The position numbers and the translations under genes are program-made. The notes beneath the pieces were generated by a model. That model was not told where the DNA came from. It saw only the letters and a program-made list of their open reading frames with translations, and ran no database searches. From Pelargonium cotyledonis (Eukaryota; Streptophyta; Magnoliopsida; Geraniales; Geraniaceae), in contig JAYMTA010000003.1 in the NCBI GenBank assembly GCA_036897625.1, positions 124,001 to 188,000 on the forward strand: a stretch of DNA of 64,000 nucleotides. The letters run 5' to 3'. Numbering within the stretch: position 1 is the first letter of the stretch; each line of letters begins with the position of its first letter. This document shows positions 47,787 to 61,100 of the stretch, piece after piece.

Positions 47787-48775
47787 TACTTTAATGTAGA
47801 TTTTAGGAGACTTAACTGGAGCCTCTATCCTAGATCGATTAACAAAAAACGCGGGCACAAAGCCTAAGAGCTCTCTTAAAAAGTCGCAATTAAAGTCTAA
47901 TGGAAATCCTCTTTGACCAACCTTAGTATAACAATAATTATTCGGAAGGTATTAGCTAGTCTTTCTCGTTAATAGGAAAGCATTTTTCATCTTGTAAAAA
48001 AGAGGACCCCGCCTACATGGATGCTTTTAGGCACTGAAACTAATTGGATTTTATCAATTCTTTGTGTTTATGTTGCCGGTATTTATATATAATATACCCG
48101 CTTTATTCCTTGATGGTGCGGGTGTCTGTCATTTAGCGAAATTACTATATGTATGATTCTGGGTTTTCACTATACGAGGTATTGGCTCCATTTTCCTGCG
48201 GAGTCTACGGTAGCACAACTCTTTTATGTTACTACTTTACGATCCATTGCTGGAGTCTCCTGCTCGGCAGTGTAAATGTAGAATTACTGCAATTTAGAGG
48301 GATGAAACATGAGTATTTAGCTTAGTTTGATTTATTGTTTTTTTGGAAGGAAAGAAGTATTAACTATATAAACGGTAATCGCCCGGGGATAGTCTACTTA
48401 AGTGAAGTGGCACCTAGTAGCGTTAGCAGGAATACCTTTAGGATAGTAAAGATATTTCGGGAAGAGAATTCCCTAATATAAGACCCTTTGTTTACTTGAC
48501 TTTAAGATATTCGTTTCTTTTTATACCTAAACCCGCCTAAGTTATATGACATGACTATAATAAGCAATTTTTTGAGGATAATTACAGAGATAACTAGAGC
48601 CCTACCCCGGATCCATTTATTAAAGAGTTTTTGTTTTATTCTAGGTTAAAAGACTGATAACTGCATGTAAAATGAATCAGGTATTACTAGAGCTTCGTTG
48701 ATTATTAGAATATTTAATTTGATAACACAAGCATAACAAATCTAATATTTCCAAAGAACTCTGCCTGCAGCGGGT
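47787..48775. other. gene-free spacer
   Basis: Nothing was recognised here. Confidence 0.5.
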
Positions 48776-48856
48776 TACTTAGCCCCCTGTCGAGTAGAGG
48801 GTTATTTTACTTCTTTAAGAGGTACTAGCTATTATAACGTATACCTCAAAATTACC
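48776..48856 (+). repeat. two short dispersed repeat words
   Basis: ACTTAGCCCCCTGTCGA (48776-48792) matches the start of the 26274 hairpin region at 16 of 17 positions. About 40 bases on, a 23-base word at 48834-48856 (ATAACGTATACC..AAAATTAC) matches 58007-58029 with three differences. Each word has its partner in a different place, so they are separate modules. Confidence 0.45.
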
Positions 48857-49819
48857 ATACGAGTTTGATTTTAAAAAGCATAAGACTTTACTTTAAGTAT
48901 TTATTTAGTTTGAGAATACTATTGGTATTGACAAGAATAAAATCTTAGGTATATAATTCCAACTCAGCGTATTCTTTTTGTTGAATTACTTATATTATCC
49001 TTCGTTTTATTGATCAGAAACTCAGTTAAAAGATCTCTCTTTTCATTCAGAATGCCTATCCGCAAGGGTTTTTACTAATAGAAGCGCAGCCTCTTTTAAG
49101 CGCTCAAGCACACAAATAAAGACAAGCCTCTCATGACGTATTCTGTTTGAATATAATCTAGAGAACCTCCACACATGGGGTTGATAAAGCGAAAGGCATT
49201 GGGTAACTTTTTTTTTTCTAACTTGGTTAGATATGTTTCTTACTGGTATTCTAGTAAACCTATAAGGTTAAAATCCCCCACGGTGTGGGTTAGGTAAACT
49301 TTATTCGTAACAAGTTTTCTAGTTTTTATTATATTAATTAAGTAGCCAAGTCTAACTGATAGAACAACGGAATTTACAAATGCAGAATTTACAGATAAAA
49401 AAGTTTCCGAAACGAGAATGAGATCCTATATGAGAGCGCTTCCTGAACTTGCCTAGGGACATAGCACTCATTTTATAAAACCATACAAATAACATGCTTC
49501 TTAGTAAACTGGGTTCTATTGTTGGGAACTAAAAACCTTTCAGAAATAAAAACCACCCAGGGGCATCCAACATATTAACTCATAGAGAGCAGAGAATCCT
49601 TTTTTCGTATTAAAGGAAACGCGTTATCAAACAAAACAAAAAAAGAAAAACAAAGCAACAGGAAATTTGCTTGGATTGGTAGAACGGGTACTGATAAAAT
49701 TTGAGTCAGCACTTGCACAAGGTCTATTTCTTTCTAAATAGAGACACTCCTTTTTTAACTCTATAAAGATTCTTTAGTTTATAGAAATTAAGACTTCCAG
49801 GTCGCAAAAACCTAGTCTT
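48857..49819. other. gene-free spacer
   Basis: A T10 run lies near 49208. Two D-box-like strings (near 49361 and 49675) have no T box at tRNA distance. Nothing else was recognised. Confidence 0.5.
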
Positions 49820-50450
49820 CTTTAGAAATATACCTGCTTAGTTGCCGTCTTACTCTTATAGTACATGAATTAGTACATTAATACCATATACCACTGCTTT
49901 CTCACTCTTCTGTAACCTTGTTTCTGTATCTTATTCATACCCCATTTTCTTAATTATCTTTCTAAACTGGAAAAGGGAAAGTAGAACTCTTATCCCATTA
50001 TTCTGTATCATACCTATCTTATTCTGTATACTTTTCTTAAGGGCCATACTCTTACTTACTTAACTTATGAGTGCTATTATACCTGCACTCTTTGTAGCTG
50101 TCTTAAGAGCTATAACTAAACCTTTCTTAACCTTCATAACTTTCCTACGAACCGGACCTGCCTTGATTGTACTTTCTTACCTTGATTTACTCACTACAAC
50201 GAAACACTTTTACTAACTCCGGAATTATAGGAAACTGAAAAGACTCCGTTTAGAAATGCCTGGAAATGACCTCCACTCCAACCAATCCTTAACTCCCAAT
50301 CTAGTCCAATCCTCACTTTGGACAAGCCAGCCAACAAACAGGCCTCCCTATTTCCTACATCTTAAGATACTGTAAGCAAGAGGCACACAAACTCAATTTA
50401 CTAAGAAGACATTCACTTGAGCTTGATACTTGAAGTTCCTAAAGCCCTGG
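49820..50450 (-). repeat. purine-rich tract on the minus strand
   Basis: The top strand is C+T-rich, so the minus strand is G+A-rich like 43020-43700 and 28540-28800 on the plus strand. It shares exact inverted words with both (18 and 14 bases with the former, 14 with the latter). A minus-strand frame of about 40 codons near 50080-50200 is lysine-rich and ends at a stop. This is probably composition rather than coding. Confidence 0.5.
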
Positions 50451-53247
50451 ACCTTCTGCACGTTTAAGACTTCCTTCTATAAATCTATAAATTAATTTCT
50501 GAATCCTCAAAAGCAAAAGCAGGCTGTCACTTGACCTCAGTTGCTGGAAACCCAGTACTTCTGTTAGCTTTTTACTCCTAAAATTGTAAGACTCAAAACC
50601 GGGAAACCCACTAACTACGCAAGACTTCCCTTTGAAGCTACTTTACATAGAAACGAGAAAACAGAGAGTCTTTTGTCTTCAGCGATAACGGATTCTAGTC
50701 TAATAGAAGTCAAAGGCGTTCCTGTATTATTATGAGAATTCTAAAAATGGAAGCTTATATTATAAAGTTTCATTTGACTTCTTAAGTTCTGGGAGATTCT
50801 TACCCTAGTGGAGAGCCTGTCAATTATTTCTTTATTTATGTATAGTTTATGTTGTATAGCTAGAGTTGTTATTACCAAAGATAACAGATTGGCTTTGGTT
50901 CTTGTAAAGCAAGAATAGGAGTTTCCTTAACTTAATATGATGATATCGCTCTTTTGTTTCAGAGATAATAATAAGGAATGTATAATCAAGTGTAAGAAAT
51001 TGCAGGGCTTAATTAGAGTTCCCAGTCCCGGATATTCCTATTTTGAGTTAGGAGAGTTAGGTACTTTACTCTCTGAATTGTATTAGTTCTTCAGTGTAAG
51101 CTAGGAAAGGTAGTGTAGCTGAAGGTGTTTAAGACAGAAACCTGATATTATCTTGTGCTAATGGAAAGCAATTCTTATTTTCTTTGTAATGGACATAAGG
51201 CTTAGACTCTTAATCTTGTTTGTTTCCTAATCTTAAATCTTAGAGGTTTCTGTAATGTTCGAAGTTCTTAGAGAGCTGGATTCCGATCTAGATAAGGACT
51301 TTTATCTATTTTACCCCCTAGTCAGTCAGTGTATACCCAGTTTCCAAGTCCATATACAATAAATGTACTTAGGTAACCTTTGCGTTCTTTAACATAGAAA
51401 CAAAATAGAATTGGTTAGCCAAGCCAGAGTTTCTATAGAATACATACAAGCAAAAGGACGCGCTACTGTAAAAAAAGGTATAACTTTTACGCAAGTAAAG
51501 AAATTCTTATTTATAAGGGCTCCGCTTTTCGAGGGATACTGAACCTCTTAATAAAATATCTTGTCTAGAATATAAGCTTCTAAACATAATTATTGGAAGG
51601 CCTTTGACAGGATATAGCAACTAAAGATACAGAGAAATTGAGTAAAATCCAGAGTTGACATAACATAAGGCAGTCAGTATTCTTTTATTGGAAACGGGGC
51701 TTCTTGTTCATAGATTTTAACCTAAAACGTACTTTTCATTAAGTTCATTTATCGATTTCTTATTATTATTATTCTAAGAGATTCTATACTCTATTTCTGT
51801 ATATAAGAAACTCCCGCTAAGTTAAAAACCTATACAAGGGCAAGTTATAGAGACTAACTAGTCGAATAAGCTAAATAAAGTTTTTAATATCTTGTTTACT
51901 GAGCTCGGACCCTTCATAAGACTAAAAAAGCTTACTTTAGGCATTTGGTTATACTTGTGCTAATGCTTGGGTTTCTATCCAATCGTGTATTTGGTCTTTA
52001 TTAGCTGGGAAACTCTTGAAATTAGTATTGTTAAGCCTTAAGAGAGTCTTCCTTAGGGTATCTGATGAAGTGAAACCCTTCCCTTGGTAGTTCTTTTACT
52101 TTGAGAGTTTTAAGTTACTAGGTTTTAAGTTTAGAGAGTTGGAGTATCCTTTATTATAGATGAAGTATTTGGTTCAGTAGTTTTTAACAAAAGGGTACGA
52201 ATATATTAACTTTAACTCTAATGAGTACTTTCTTATTGTATTTAACAGGCTAGAGTTAGTTTACGGGGCATCCCTCTGGGAATAAAAGGAGTTTCTTTTC
52301 CGGTTTTCTTATAGTGACAAAAACTGGGCGACCTCAATACAAAGGATTGTGCTAAGGGTTTTGAAAAACAAGGAGTTGCACATAGTCAGTAAATAACAGA
52401 GGGTAAGGGAAGATGCTAAACCCCAAAACCCTAAAATAAAAAACTACAAAATAAGGCACTAGGAATCCCTTTAATTACTTTCGCATGTTCTGAGACGAAA
52501 ACAAGAAATTCGGCAGGATTTTAGATATGCTTTAATCCCGCTTTTTGTAGTAATTCCTCTAAAAGTCAAAGAAGTTTTTCCCTATCCACTCAGCTTACCA
52601 ACTGGATAATTTTCAAGCATATTATGGAATACATTTCTCGGGCCTATTCTTCCCGTCTTATAATTAAGGAGTCCATCACCTGCCTAGGTTTTTTGTACTC
52701 CTTGTTTTGAGTAGTCCCCATAAGGAACTAAATTCTTGTCTTAAAAAGTCTTGTACTTTATTTGTAGCATTTTTCCGCAATAGCAATTTAAAAAACTTAA
52801 AGCACTTTAGAAAAAGGCAATTCTTTTTGAGTTGTGTTGAAAAAAGTCTGTAATTAAGCAATACTTTATTGGTAAGTGTTATTGAACATTATTATGAAAT
52901 GTAAAACCGAAGGGAATCCTTAGCTTTTAAGACTTTAAATTCTGTAACATATAATAAAGGGGCTTTTATAGCTAACGAGTTCTTACAAAAATTTCAATAG
53001 TAAGAATAGAATACTCGAAAAGCGCTCACTAAGTTTTCCACAAATTTTGAGCAAAGATTAAAAAATATCTATAAGAATCTATAGCTTGTTTAAAGCCCAA
53101 GTACCTATTAAGAAGACTCCCACCCTCTACTATGTAATTACAAAAACCTCCTAATCCTAAAGAAAAGTACTATTACTAAGAATCTTTTATCTAGTTGCGA
53201 TACTAATTCCTTATAGAGAAGGGAATAGTATAATGTACACTTATTTG
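50451..53247. other. gene-free spacer
   Basis: A 61-codon frame at 52676-52861 (-) is of chance length. No RNA gene or long repeat was recognised. Confidence 0.5.
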
Positions 53248-53252
53248 CCCCC

Positions 53253-53325
53253 CCCCTCAATAGCTCAGTGGTAGAACATCCGTTAATTAGACCAGATGTC
53301 ATGGGTTCAAGTTTCGAATTAAGAA
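53253..53325 (+). pseudogene. degenerate tRNA-like locus after a C9 run
   Basis: TAGCTCAGTGGTAGAAC is the most canonical D arm in the window (three of four D-stem pairs), and GTCATGGGTTCAAG stands 34 nt on as T box. The T stem depends on G-U pairs, the acceptor ends do not pair, and the loop in register lacks U33. GTTAA near the anticodon position recalls Asn but is off register; ACATC/GATGT gives a five-pair stem around a longer loop. A run of nine C (53248-53256) overlaps its 5' end. Confidence 0.38.
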
Positions 53326-56300
53326 AGCTATCTAATAAGAAAGGAGCCGCGTGCTTCCTGGTTTTAGAACATTTCACTTGTTAATTTCACTAAAAGTCAA
53401 TAATTAATGAACCTTATTTGACTAGGGTTGAGGAAAGGTATACAGCTGCATTAGAAGAAACAAATAGAGAGTCTAGCTTTTAAAAAAGCAAGTTATAGGT
53501 ATGAAGAAAATGGGTCCCTTTTAAGATTAGGAGTAAGTCGAAAAGGGTTTTAAAGAAAAAGAGTAGGAATCCGTCCCCTTCCATTTGAAATAAGAGTTTC
53601 TCCTTATTATTGACTATATCCCGAGGGTTTGAATGATTACTAAAGACTTCTTCATATAAGTGATTAAAATGAGTAGTCGTACGTATAAAACTTGTACCTT
53701 TTTGTTGTACAAATCATGGGGGTTTTAGTAGAATGTAAAATCCAAAGGAAAGTTGTAAACCAATGATATGTATGATTTTATCAAGGATTCAATAATTTTG
53801 GTTTAGCTTTTCAAGCAAGGATAACCCCTAAATTTCCTTTCAAATGAAGAGTGTAACCAGGTATAGATACCCCTCTTTTATAATATTCTAATATAGAGTA
53901 TAGTAAAACTTTAATAAATAAGAGCGAGGAGCAACTGTTTGTTCCTGCTTTTAGGGTTATTGTGTGACTGAGGTCAGTCAAAAGAACGGGTTTCCCTGTC
54001 GACTTATTAGCTTATCTTATATTTATTAGTACAACTGTATTTAATTTAAAACATCTTTGTCTTATGCTATACAGTGCTAGTTTAAACTCAAAGAAGTAAG
54101 AAATTACTCTTAACTTTTAGGTGATTACTCTCTATTAATACTGGATACCTTAAAGCGAATACAGCTTATTATATACGGATATCCCTCTTAGCACCCCGCA
54201 AAAGCAAAAAACCTTGTGTATTCTGAAAGGAATTTATTAGATCTGCTGTAAAAGTCAAGTCTTTTCCTTACTATTAGGTAGGGCCTAGTAAAAAAGAAGT
54301 CGAAGTCTAGGAATAAACTTCTTAGGAGCTACTATTAAGGTAATAATATAGGGAGTGTAGAAATGGAAGTATTGTCAATCAATCAAAGTAGGAGTTCTTT
54401 ACACTAATCCGCTCCGCACAGGGCCTAAAAGGGCTTAACTAGAACAGCTCCTAATATAAGGGTCCTTGAAAGGGCATCCGGGGCATATAGTATAAAAAGG
54501 GGTATTTTGCTCAGAGAAAAATGCTTCCACTTGAAAGGGCCCTTATATAACGCCGGAGAACTCCCTTTGAAGGGGGAAATTAGACTTTGAACTAGTTAAA
54601 TACACGATACACTATGATATGACCAACAAGAGCAAAAGCATACACTCTCACTTTAACTGGAAAACTGTTTAGCTTTAACTCCCAAATGTTGCTTTTACCG
54701 GAAACTCATTACTTTAAGCTATCTTATTTTACTTTTATCCGAAAACCAGAAACTTGAAAAAAAAAGAGGAACACAAGTAAGAGGACTTTCTCTATTTTAT
54801 TTTGAAATTTCCTGTAAATACTTTATAATATTAAGACAAAAGGAATCCAAAGCCCAAAGTTTTACTGTCTAGATATAATAGCATTTATCAATAGTTTATA
54901 TACCAAGTAATGTGTGGGGCGGTACATTTTGAAGCCTTTACCTTGGATTTCCTGTATTTTTAATTATCTACCTTTTATTAAGGGTCTTGCAACTTTACTA
55001 TATTTTAGAATTCCTTCTATTTATCCCTATTCTGGATACTAAGCATAATAAGAGTAAACTCCCTTGTTACCTTAAAAACTCTTCAACAAAGTGACATAAA
55101 TCTGCTTGTAACCATACTTTCTCCGAAAGTGCTGCCCCTAGTCAGTGTTTACTATAACGAATGCTACTACAAACCTTGGCTCTAATTTTCGTATACTAAT
55201 TAGATATATTTTACCTAAGCTACTATAAATCACTCAGGATTTTCTAAGTTCTGTACAGGAAACTGAAGCTCTGCAGTGGGTTCCTAAGAAACTAAAAAGA
55301 GCTCCTATCAAACAAAAAGGGATAAAACCCGCAAGTAAAGGCGGCTGTTAGTCAAGGTTTATATAGTATATAGAAAGATTCCCAGAGGTTTAGTAAGCGG
55401 ATCGCAATTCTTGGTATTTGGGAGTATATGAATGAAAGGAACAAGATGAAATAAGAATATGTTCTTGAAGCGCTTACCAGATTTGTGTATAAGGCCCCGT
55501 TAATTGTGTACATAAAAAAGGGAAATCCGAGGGCAGGGTTTTAAGAGAAAGGGTTAACTAGTAAGAAGATATTTTATTCTGCAAACCAATAGCATGTAAA
55601 CCATGTGACAGCAATGCCTAGCTACAGAGAACGTACTCTCAGTTCTAAAGTGGACAAGGTGTATTTAGTCTATCCTCTTGTTAACCACGCGGGTACCTCG
55701 GAAAGGAAGCTTTTGTTCAAGCAGCAAGGGGTAGCCTAAATAAGTCAAAGTATCCCGATGAGCTGAGACCTATGTCAATTGTTGATATTTGAATATAGTT
55801 TTAGTCTAACTTTTTGTTAGCAGTTATGAGTATGTTATAAGGCACAGAGATTTAGACAATTTCTTATTTGTCTGATAAAAGCGGTAATCCTATTAGATTT
55901 GAGTTAGCCCTTACGCCGAGGCTCTTTTGGTAAAGGAAAATAAATAAGTGTAAAAAAAGCTCTAGGCCAACGCCTAATATGAGATAGCATAATCAAGAAT
56001 TAGTCGGTATTTTAGGATTTTTAGTTCTTTGAAAAGATCTTATGTGGGCAAGCCTGGGGAGAGATCTAACAACAAATTATGTAAACAAAGTCCAGTCAAA
56101 GATTGAGTACTATGAGATTCTTTTACAAGGTTCTATTTCTATTTAGGGCTCCTTTCAGACTTTGGTATATACTGCAATAGATTTGTTGGCACTTTTTAGT
56201 AATCACACAGGACGAGTAGTAATTATTATAATAGACTTAATAGGTACTTATCAGCATCTCCTTTTTTATAGGTTATTAATCCGTAAGTATACCTTTCTTA

Positions 56301-56639
56301 AGCCACAAGCTGAGTTTAGATACAAGAATAGTAAGGGTTCAGAGGCTGGCGTGCTATCACTAGGGACCTTTCATTTAGGTAAAAAACCTTGGGGTTTTGA
56401 GAAGTACTAAAAGTTAGATCTAATCCGCTACTTATATTAGGAGCCAAAGAAGGTGTACGTGTAGAGTTCCTGGGATTTAATTTACTAAAGGGTTTCTAGT
56501 ATTATCTAAAGGTATCTACTTTCACATGAAAATAGGGTAGAACCATGTTGAAAATCTTAATCTTTAGTGGATAATCTTTGATTGAAAAATTAATTTGAAT
56601 TCTAGTTCAGAGAAAGCCTGGGAGCACCCGTAAGGTTAT
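53326..56639. other. gene-free spacer
   Basis: An 82-codon frame at 56162-56410 (+) is unrecognised and of chance length. Nothing else was seen. Confidence 0.5.
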
Positions 56640-56662
56640 CCCTTCCTTGCACGAAAGGAGGG
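56640..56662. repeat. eight-pair hairpin with one bulge
   Basis: CCCT-T-CCTT and AAGG-AGGG pair around the loop GCACGA, leaving one bulged T. No T run follows. Role unknown. Confidence 0.45.
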
Positions 56663-58006
56663 AGCAAGTTAAAGATTAAGCTAAGCTACTTTGTAGTATA
56701 TTTGACTAACCAGTCAGACTTATAAGTTCTCCTAAGGCATGGGTACTGTTGTATCCACCTGCTTTTTTTACCTTTATCTGAAAGTTTAGGCCTTTAGTTC
56801 GTGTGGTAAATATAGAAAGGAATTACTTTCCTATTTATTACAAGTAAATTCTAGCTAATTAATAAAAATTAGAAACCCTTTCTAAACGAGTATTGCCCCT
56901 AACTTATAGGAACTTCGTAAGCATAGGAATTTCTAGTTAAACTAAAGCCTAAAAGAAGGGGGGGTTAGGTCTAGGTTTTACGGGACCCCTAATACTAATA
57001 ATGGAATAAGACAGCAAGTGTTGTTATGTAGCTAGCCCAATCTTTTTATATACTTAGAATGTTCGTGTTTGAGAACTGGAAACTATACAAACTAAACCAA
57101 AAACTAGACTAAGTTATATAAATAGGTACCCGATTCCTATGCGCGAATATCTAAGGACCTCTTATCTATAAATGAGTGCTTAGTAGGAATTCCCTATTCC
57201 TACAAGGTTACTTAACTATGGATATAATAGCGGGTTTACAAAATATTTTAAGTACTTTATAGAGATCTAAGTTCGTGTTTCTAAAGGATAATATAGAATT
57301 TATACAAGGAGAGAGCTCCTTGAGGTCAAAGTCTCGCGTATACGGCATCGTTGATCTTTCCGTAACAGCTAGAAACAATATCTATAGTTTCCAAATTTTT
57401 AACTATCAAAGACTTGGCTTGGTATACCCGTCCCCCTCTTTTATGAAGCAATTTAGTACACTACCTCTCCCGGCCCTTTATACTAAAAAATTTATAAGTC
57501 GTGTAAATCACTCATTTTTATGAAAATACAAGTAGATAAATCTTATGCTTTAGTTACTCGAAGATTAGTAAAGGCATTTCTTAACCTAAAAGTTTGAATT
57601 TCTCTCTTAATTTACTAAAAATTAGTGCGCTAAAACCCCGAAATATATTAAGTTAACGTTAGAATTTTGAGTTTATTAAAGAACACTCAAAAGAGACCTA
57701 GGGGAAGTTGCTGCTATATAACAGCTTCTATTTTTCTTAAATAGAATAGTTAAAACCCGCAATGAACACTTATTACACTAAATAGACCAGCTGCCTTTTC
57801 CCTCAACTGTGCTCTATTCGACTGATAGAACTTCTCACATCCAAATTTTTGCTAACTTCGAAGTTTTGTTGTAGGATTGAGTGTGAGTAGCATAAGAATA
57901 AAACCCTTTACTCGACAAAGCAATTATAGACTTTGCCAAACTAATCGTAATAAGTTATTCGCTATTCAATAAAAAATGAAAACCAGCTATCTATCAATTA
58001 GCAAAT
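56663..58006. other. gene-free spacer
   Basis: An 82-codon frame at 57275-57523 (+) is unrecognised. Nothing else was seen. Confidence 0.5.
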
Positions 58007-58147
58007 ATAACGTATACCCTAAAATTACTTATTTAGAGAATAAAATAGGGAAAAGAATCCCCTTAGTTGGTGAATCAGAAAAAAAAAGTAGCATTCCGAT
58101 TTGTATGAAAAAGTGACTTCAAATTGCGTAAATTTCTATGTATTTTG
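58007..58147 (+). repeat. two dispersed repeat modules adjoining
   Basis: 58007-58029 is the partner of 48834-48856 (20 of 23 bases), and 58065-58147 is the diverged partner of 44623-44720. As at 21298, modules that are separate elsewhere lie side by side here. Confidence 0.5.
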
Positions 58148-61100
58148 TTGTATAACTATTCTTGGTTATAATAAAGGATATATTATATACCATAATTTTT
58201 GATTAGTAAAAAGAAAAAAAGATATGGGTATTCTGGATCTAAGGATTTGATATTCTTGTTTTACTTAAAAGTTTAGGAATTCTTGTTTTCAGTAAGAAAA
58301 ACTACCTAAGGGGCATCTTTCTACTTTACTTCCAAAACCAACCCAGCAAAATTGTTAATATTTGAAAGTATATCTAGAGTAGCTGCGGAGGGCGTCCATG
58401 CACTCATGAGATGTACGATCTATCGCCTAACCTATTTTTATAGGTCAAGTGCCCCCCTTTTATACACATACTCAAGCACTACATATCTAGTTTCCTTAGA
58501 AAGAGTTCGTTTTTACACGAAAAGTTAAGACTCAATTTATACTACGAGGCCCTTTCCGGTTTTGCTTACTTAAATACTTTTATTCTCTTTATATAATATA
58601 GTACTACTTCCTTGATCTTCTTAAAATAAAAGCTATTAGAAAGGCATAAGGATTCCTTTCTTTGTGAAAAACTTCTTCAGAAGACTCTGCAAAACCACCT
58701 TTCAAGCTACGCACTATCCAAAACTTGTAAAGTAAATAGGTTATATTAGGGTTAATTAGGGTTAGTGGAATACTTCAGACTGAGAATACTAATTAATATC
58801 TGCGTACTCAGAATCCAGATATCCGACAACAGGGCTAATTCAAGTAAGAAATATAAGGGGCCAAGTACCCACGTTTACAAGGGACTCCTTAACATTAAAA
58901 TGATAAAAAGTAAGCTATAACCCTTGCTACACTCTTCTCTTTCTTTACTTTTATCTATAACACAAAATCCTAAAAAATGCTCTCGTTTACGTCGCCAGCA
59001 AGTGTTGTAGCACCCTTTCTTTTATAGTAGGTTTATAAGGAATGAGCTAAATATTCTTTATGAGAAAGTTACTTCTTTTGTTTACATTTTAGTGATCTTG
59101 TTAAAGCTCTATTCTTAGGAAATTGCGCGCTCAATCGATTTAGGCTAAGGTTATACATTTTTTAGTTATGCTACTAAGAATCTCATTTATGGGGTCCCAT
59201 TGGAAAAGTCCTCTTATATTAGTCTAAACGATTGCTCTTGGGAACTGAAGCCCTAATATATTAAGAAAGAATTACAAGTAAACGCATAAATAAACAGAAT
59301 AGAAATACTAGCAGTCCGGATACCGAATAGATAGAATATGTCTCAAAAAGGTAAGAATCTAACAAATTTATTCGAGAATTTCAGCCCCTAAACCCCTTTT
59401 TCTTCAAGAGGCTACTGCTAAACTAAGGTTTACTATATTAAATATTAAATACGAGTTAGTAGAAAAAAGAAAAGGATAAAAATTGACTTACACGGCAAAA
59501 TTCCAACCAAGGGGATTGCAATAGGGATTCCGCAAGCTTCCCTTGTTGTAGTTAGGTAATTCACAGGACATACTTAATTTTAGCTTTCTTTTTTAACCCC
59601 ATCCGGATAGGATAGGTTGTATACATATAAATTAGACACAAAGGGATTTTTCAAGCACTGAAGAGTACTCGCCCGGCCAAGAGCAGATAAGATTTTAAAG
59701 GCAGATATATGAAGAAGTTCTAGTATATTCCTAGAGTCTTGATTTTCTTTTTAATTATACAGAGTTTGTTTTAGAATATAGAATAATACCGGGGAGAGGT
59801 TTAACCTTGTAAAAAGGTACAAAAAGGGCGATATCCCCGTCTACTGTAATCACAAATTAAACTCTAAATCCAGTTAACTTTTCGTTATTAAGTATCCTTT
59901 TTCTTTATTTTCTTTACCCGAGTCCTTATTATAAAACTAGGTATCATATCTATAGCTGGGCCCATCCTTACTTAATAGGCACCCGCTCAAGGAGCATTAA
60001 CTCAATCTGTTTGAATGCTAAAGCAGGTCTTTAGAATTTAGAACTTGAAACCTACCAGCGTAGCATTAAAAAAAGGAAGAATACTTATTTTATTATTTAT
60101 TATTAGAACATGCCCCCCGCTAACCTGCGAATAGTACAAAACTTTTCACAAGCAGGGATAATACAAGGGTAATTTATTGTCAAAGCAAAGTTCTTCATTT
60201 CTTTTTGATGTCATAGCCAGTTACTCTTTTTGTTTAGTAGTGATTATTATCAGAATTTCTGTTTATTACCCTAAGCTTGGTTTTATTCCTAGAAATTCCC
60301 AGGTGCAAGTAAAGGACTGTCTTCTCGTGCCTCCCGCCTTTTTGGAGGAGTACTAAGAAGGGGATTTGATCATGAAAAGGAGCTTATCTAGATAGATTGA
60401 CTTGGTATAAAGAAAAAGAAATAGAGCTAAACTCCAGACAAATCTTCATATTAATACCCTCAGAATGAAACCCTCAGAAAACTCCTGGACCCACGTAATG
60501 TCATGTCTCAGCCCAAGCATTGTACTTATTTTAAACTAAAAGGCATGGATACTCATTGATATTTTGTAACTTTTAAGGAAATTCTTCACAGGTAGACTTT
60601 ATTTATGGCATCCATGGGTACCTCTTGTAGAGTTCGACATCTCGACTACAAGTCTTTTTAAGCAATTGTTCCATAAGTTGGATCCATGATAGCTAACTAA
60701 AGGAGCTCCACTTGGAGGGGTTTGTAGGAATTGGGTGTGTACCTAAGAGGAAACTTAAAACCTGGGAAATTTTGGTTAGTAATGTGGGCTTCTCTTTATA
60801 CTTTATAATACAAAATAAAACAAAAAGAAGAATCCTAGAACAAGCTACTCTTTGTCATTACAGTTCCTCGAGAATCATTGCATGAATATGAAATCTTGAA
60901 AATAGAGCTACTAAACTTTTACTAGCTTAAAACAACCAGGATCCACATTTTAGTTGATAACGCCCTTCGAGTCCGGGCCAGGGTAAGTAACAACCTTGAT
61001 TCTATGCTTTATGTACTAGAGTTTGATAGGAAGAAAAGTCTATAAAATACATAATTAACGTAAATGTTGCTTGGTTTTTCTTGATAAGGAACACTTTTTA

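Noticed and set aside
49335-49735. Two D-box-like strings (near 49361 and 49675)
   Set aside because: No T-loop box follows at tRNA distance; TTTACAA near 49370 recalls a Val loop but has no stem.
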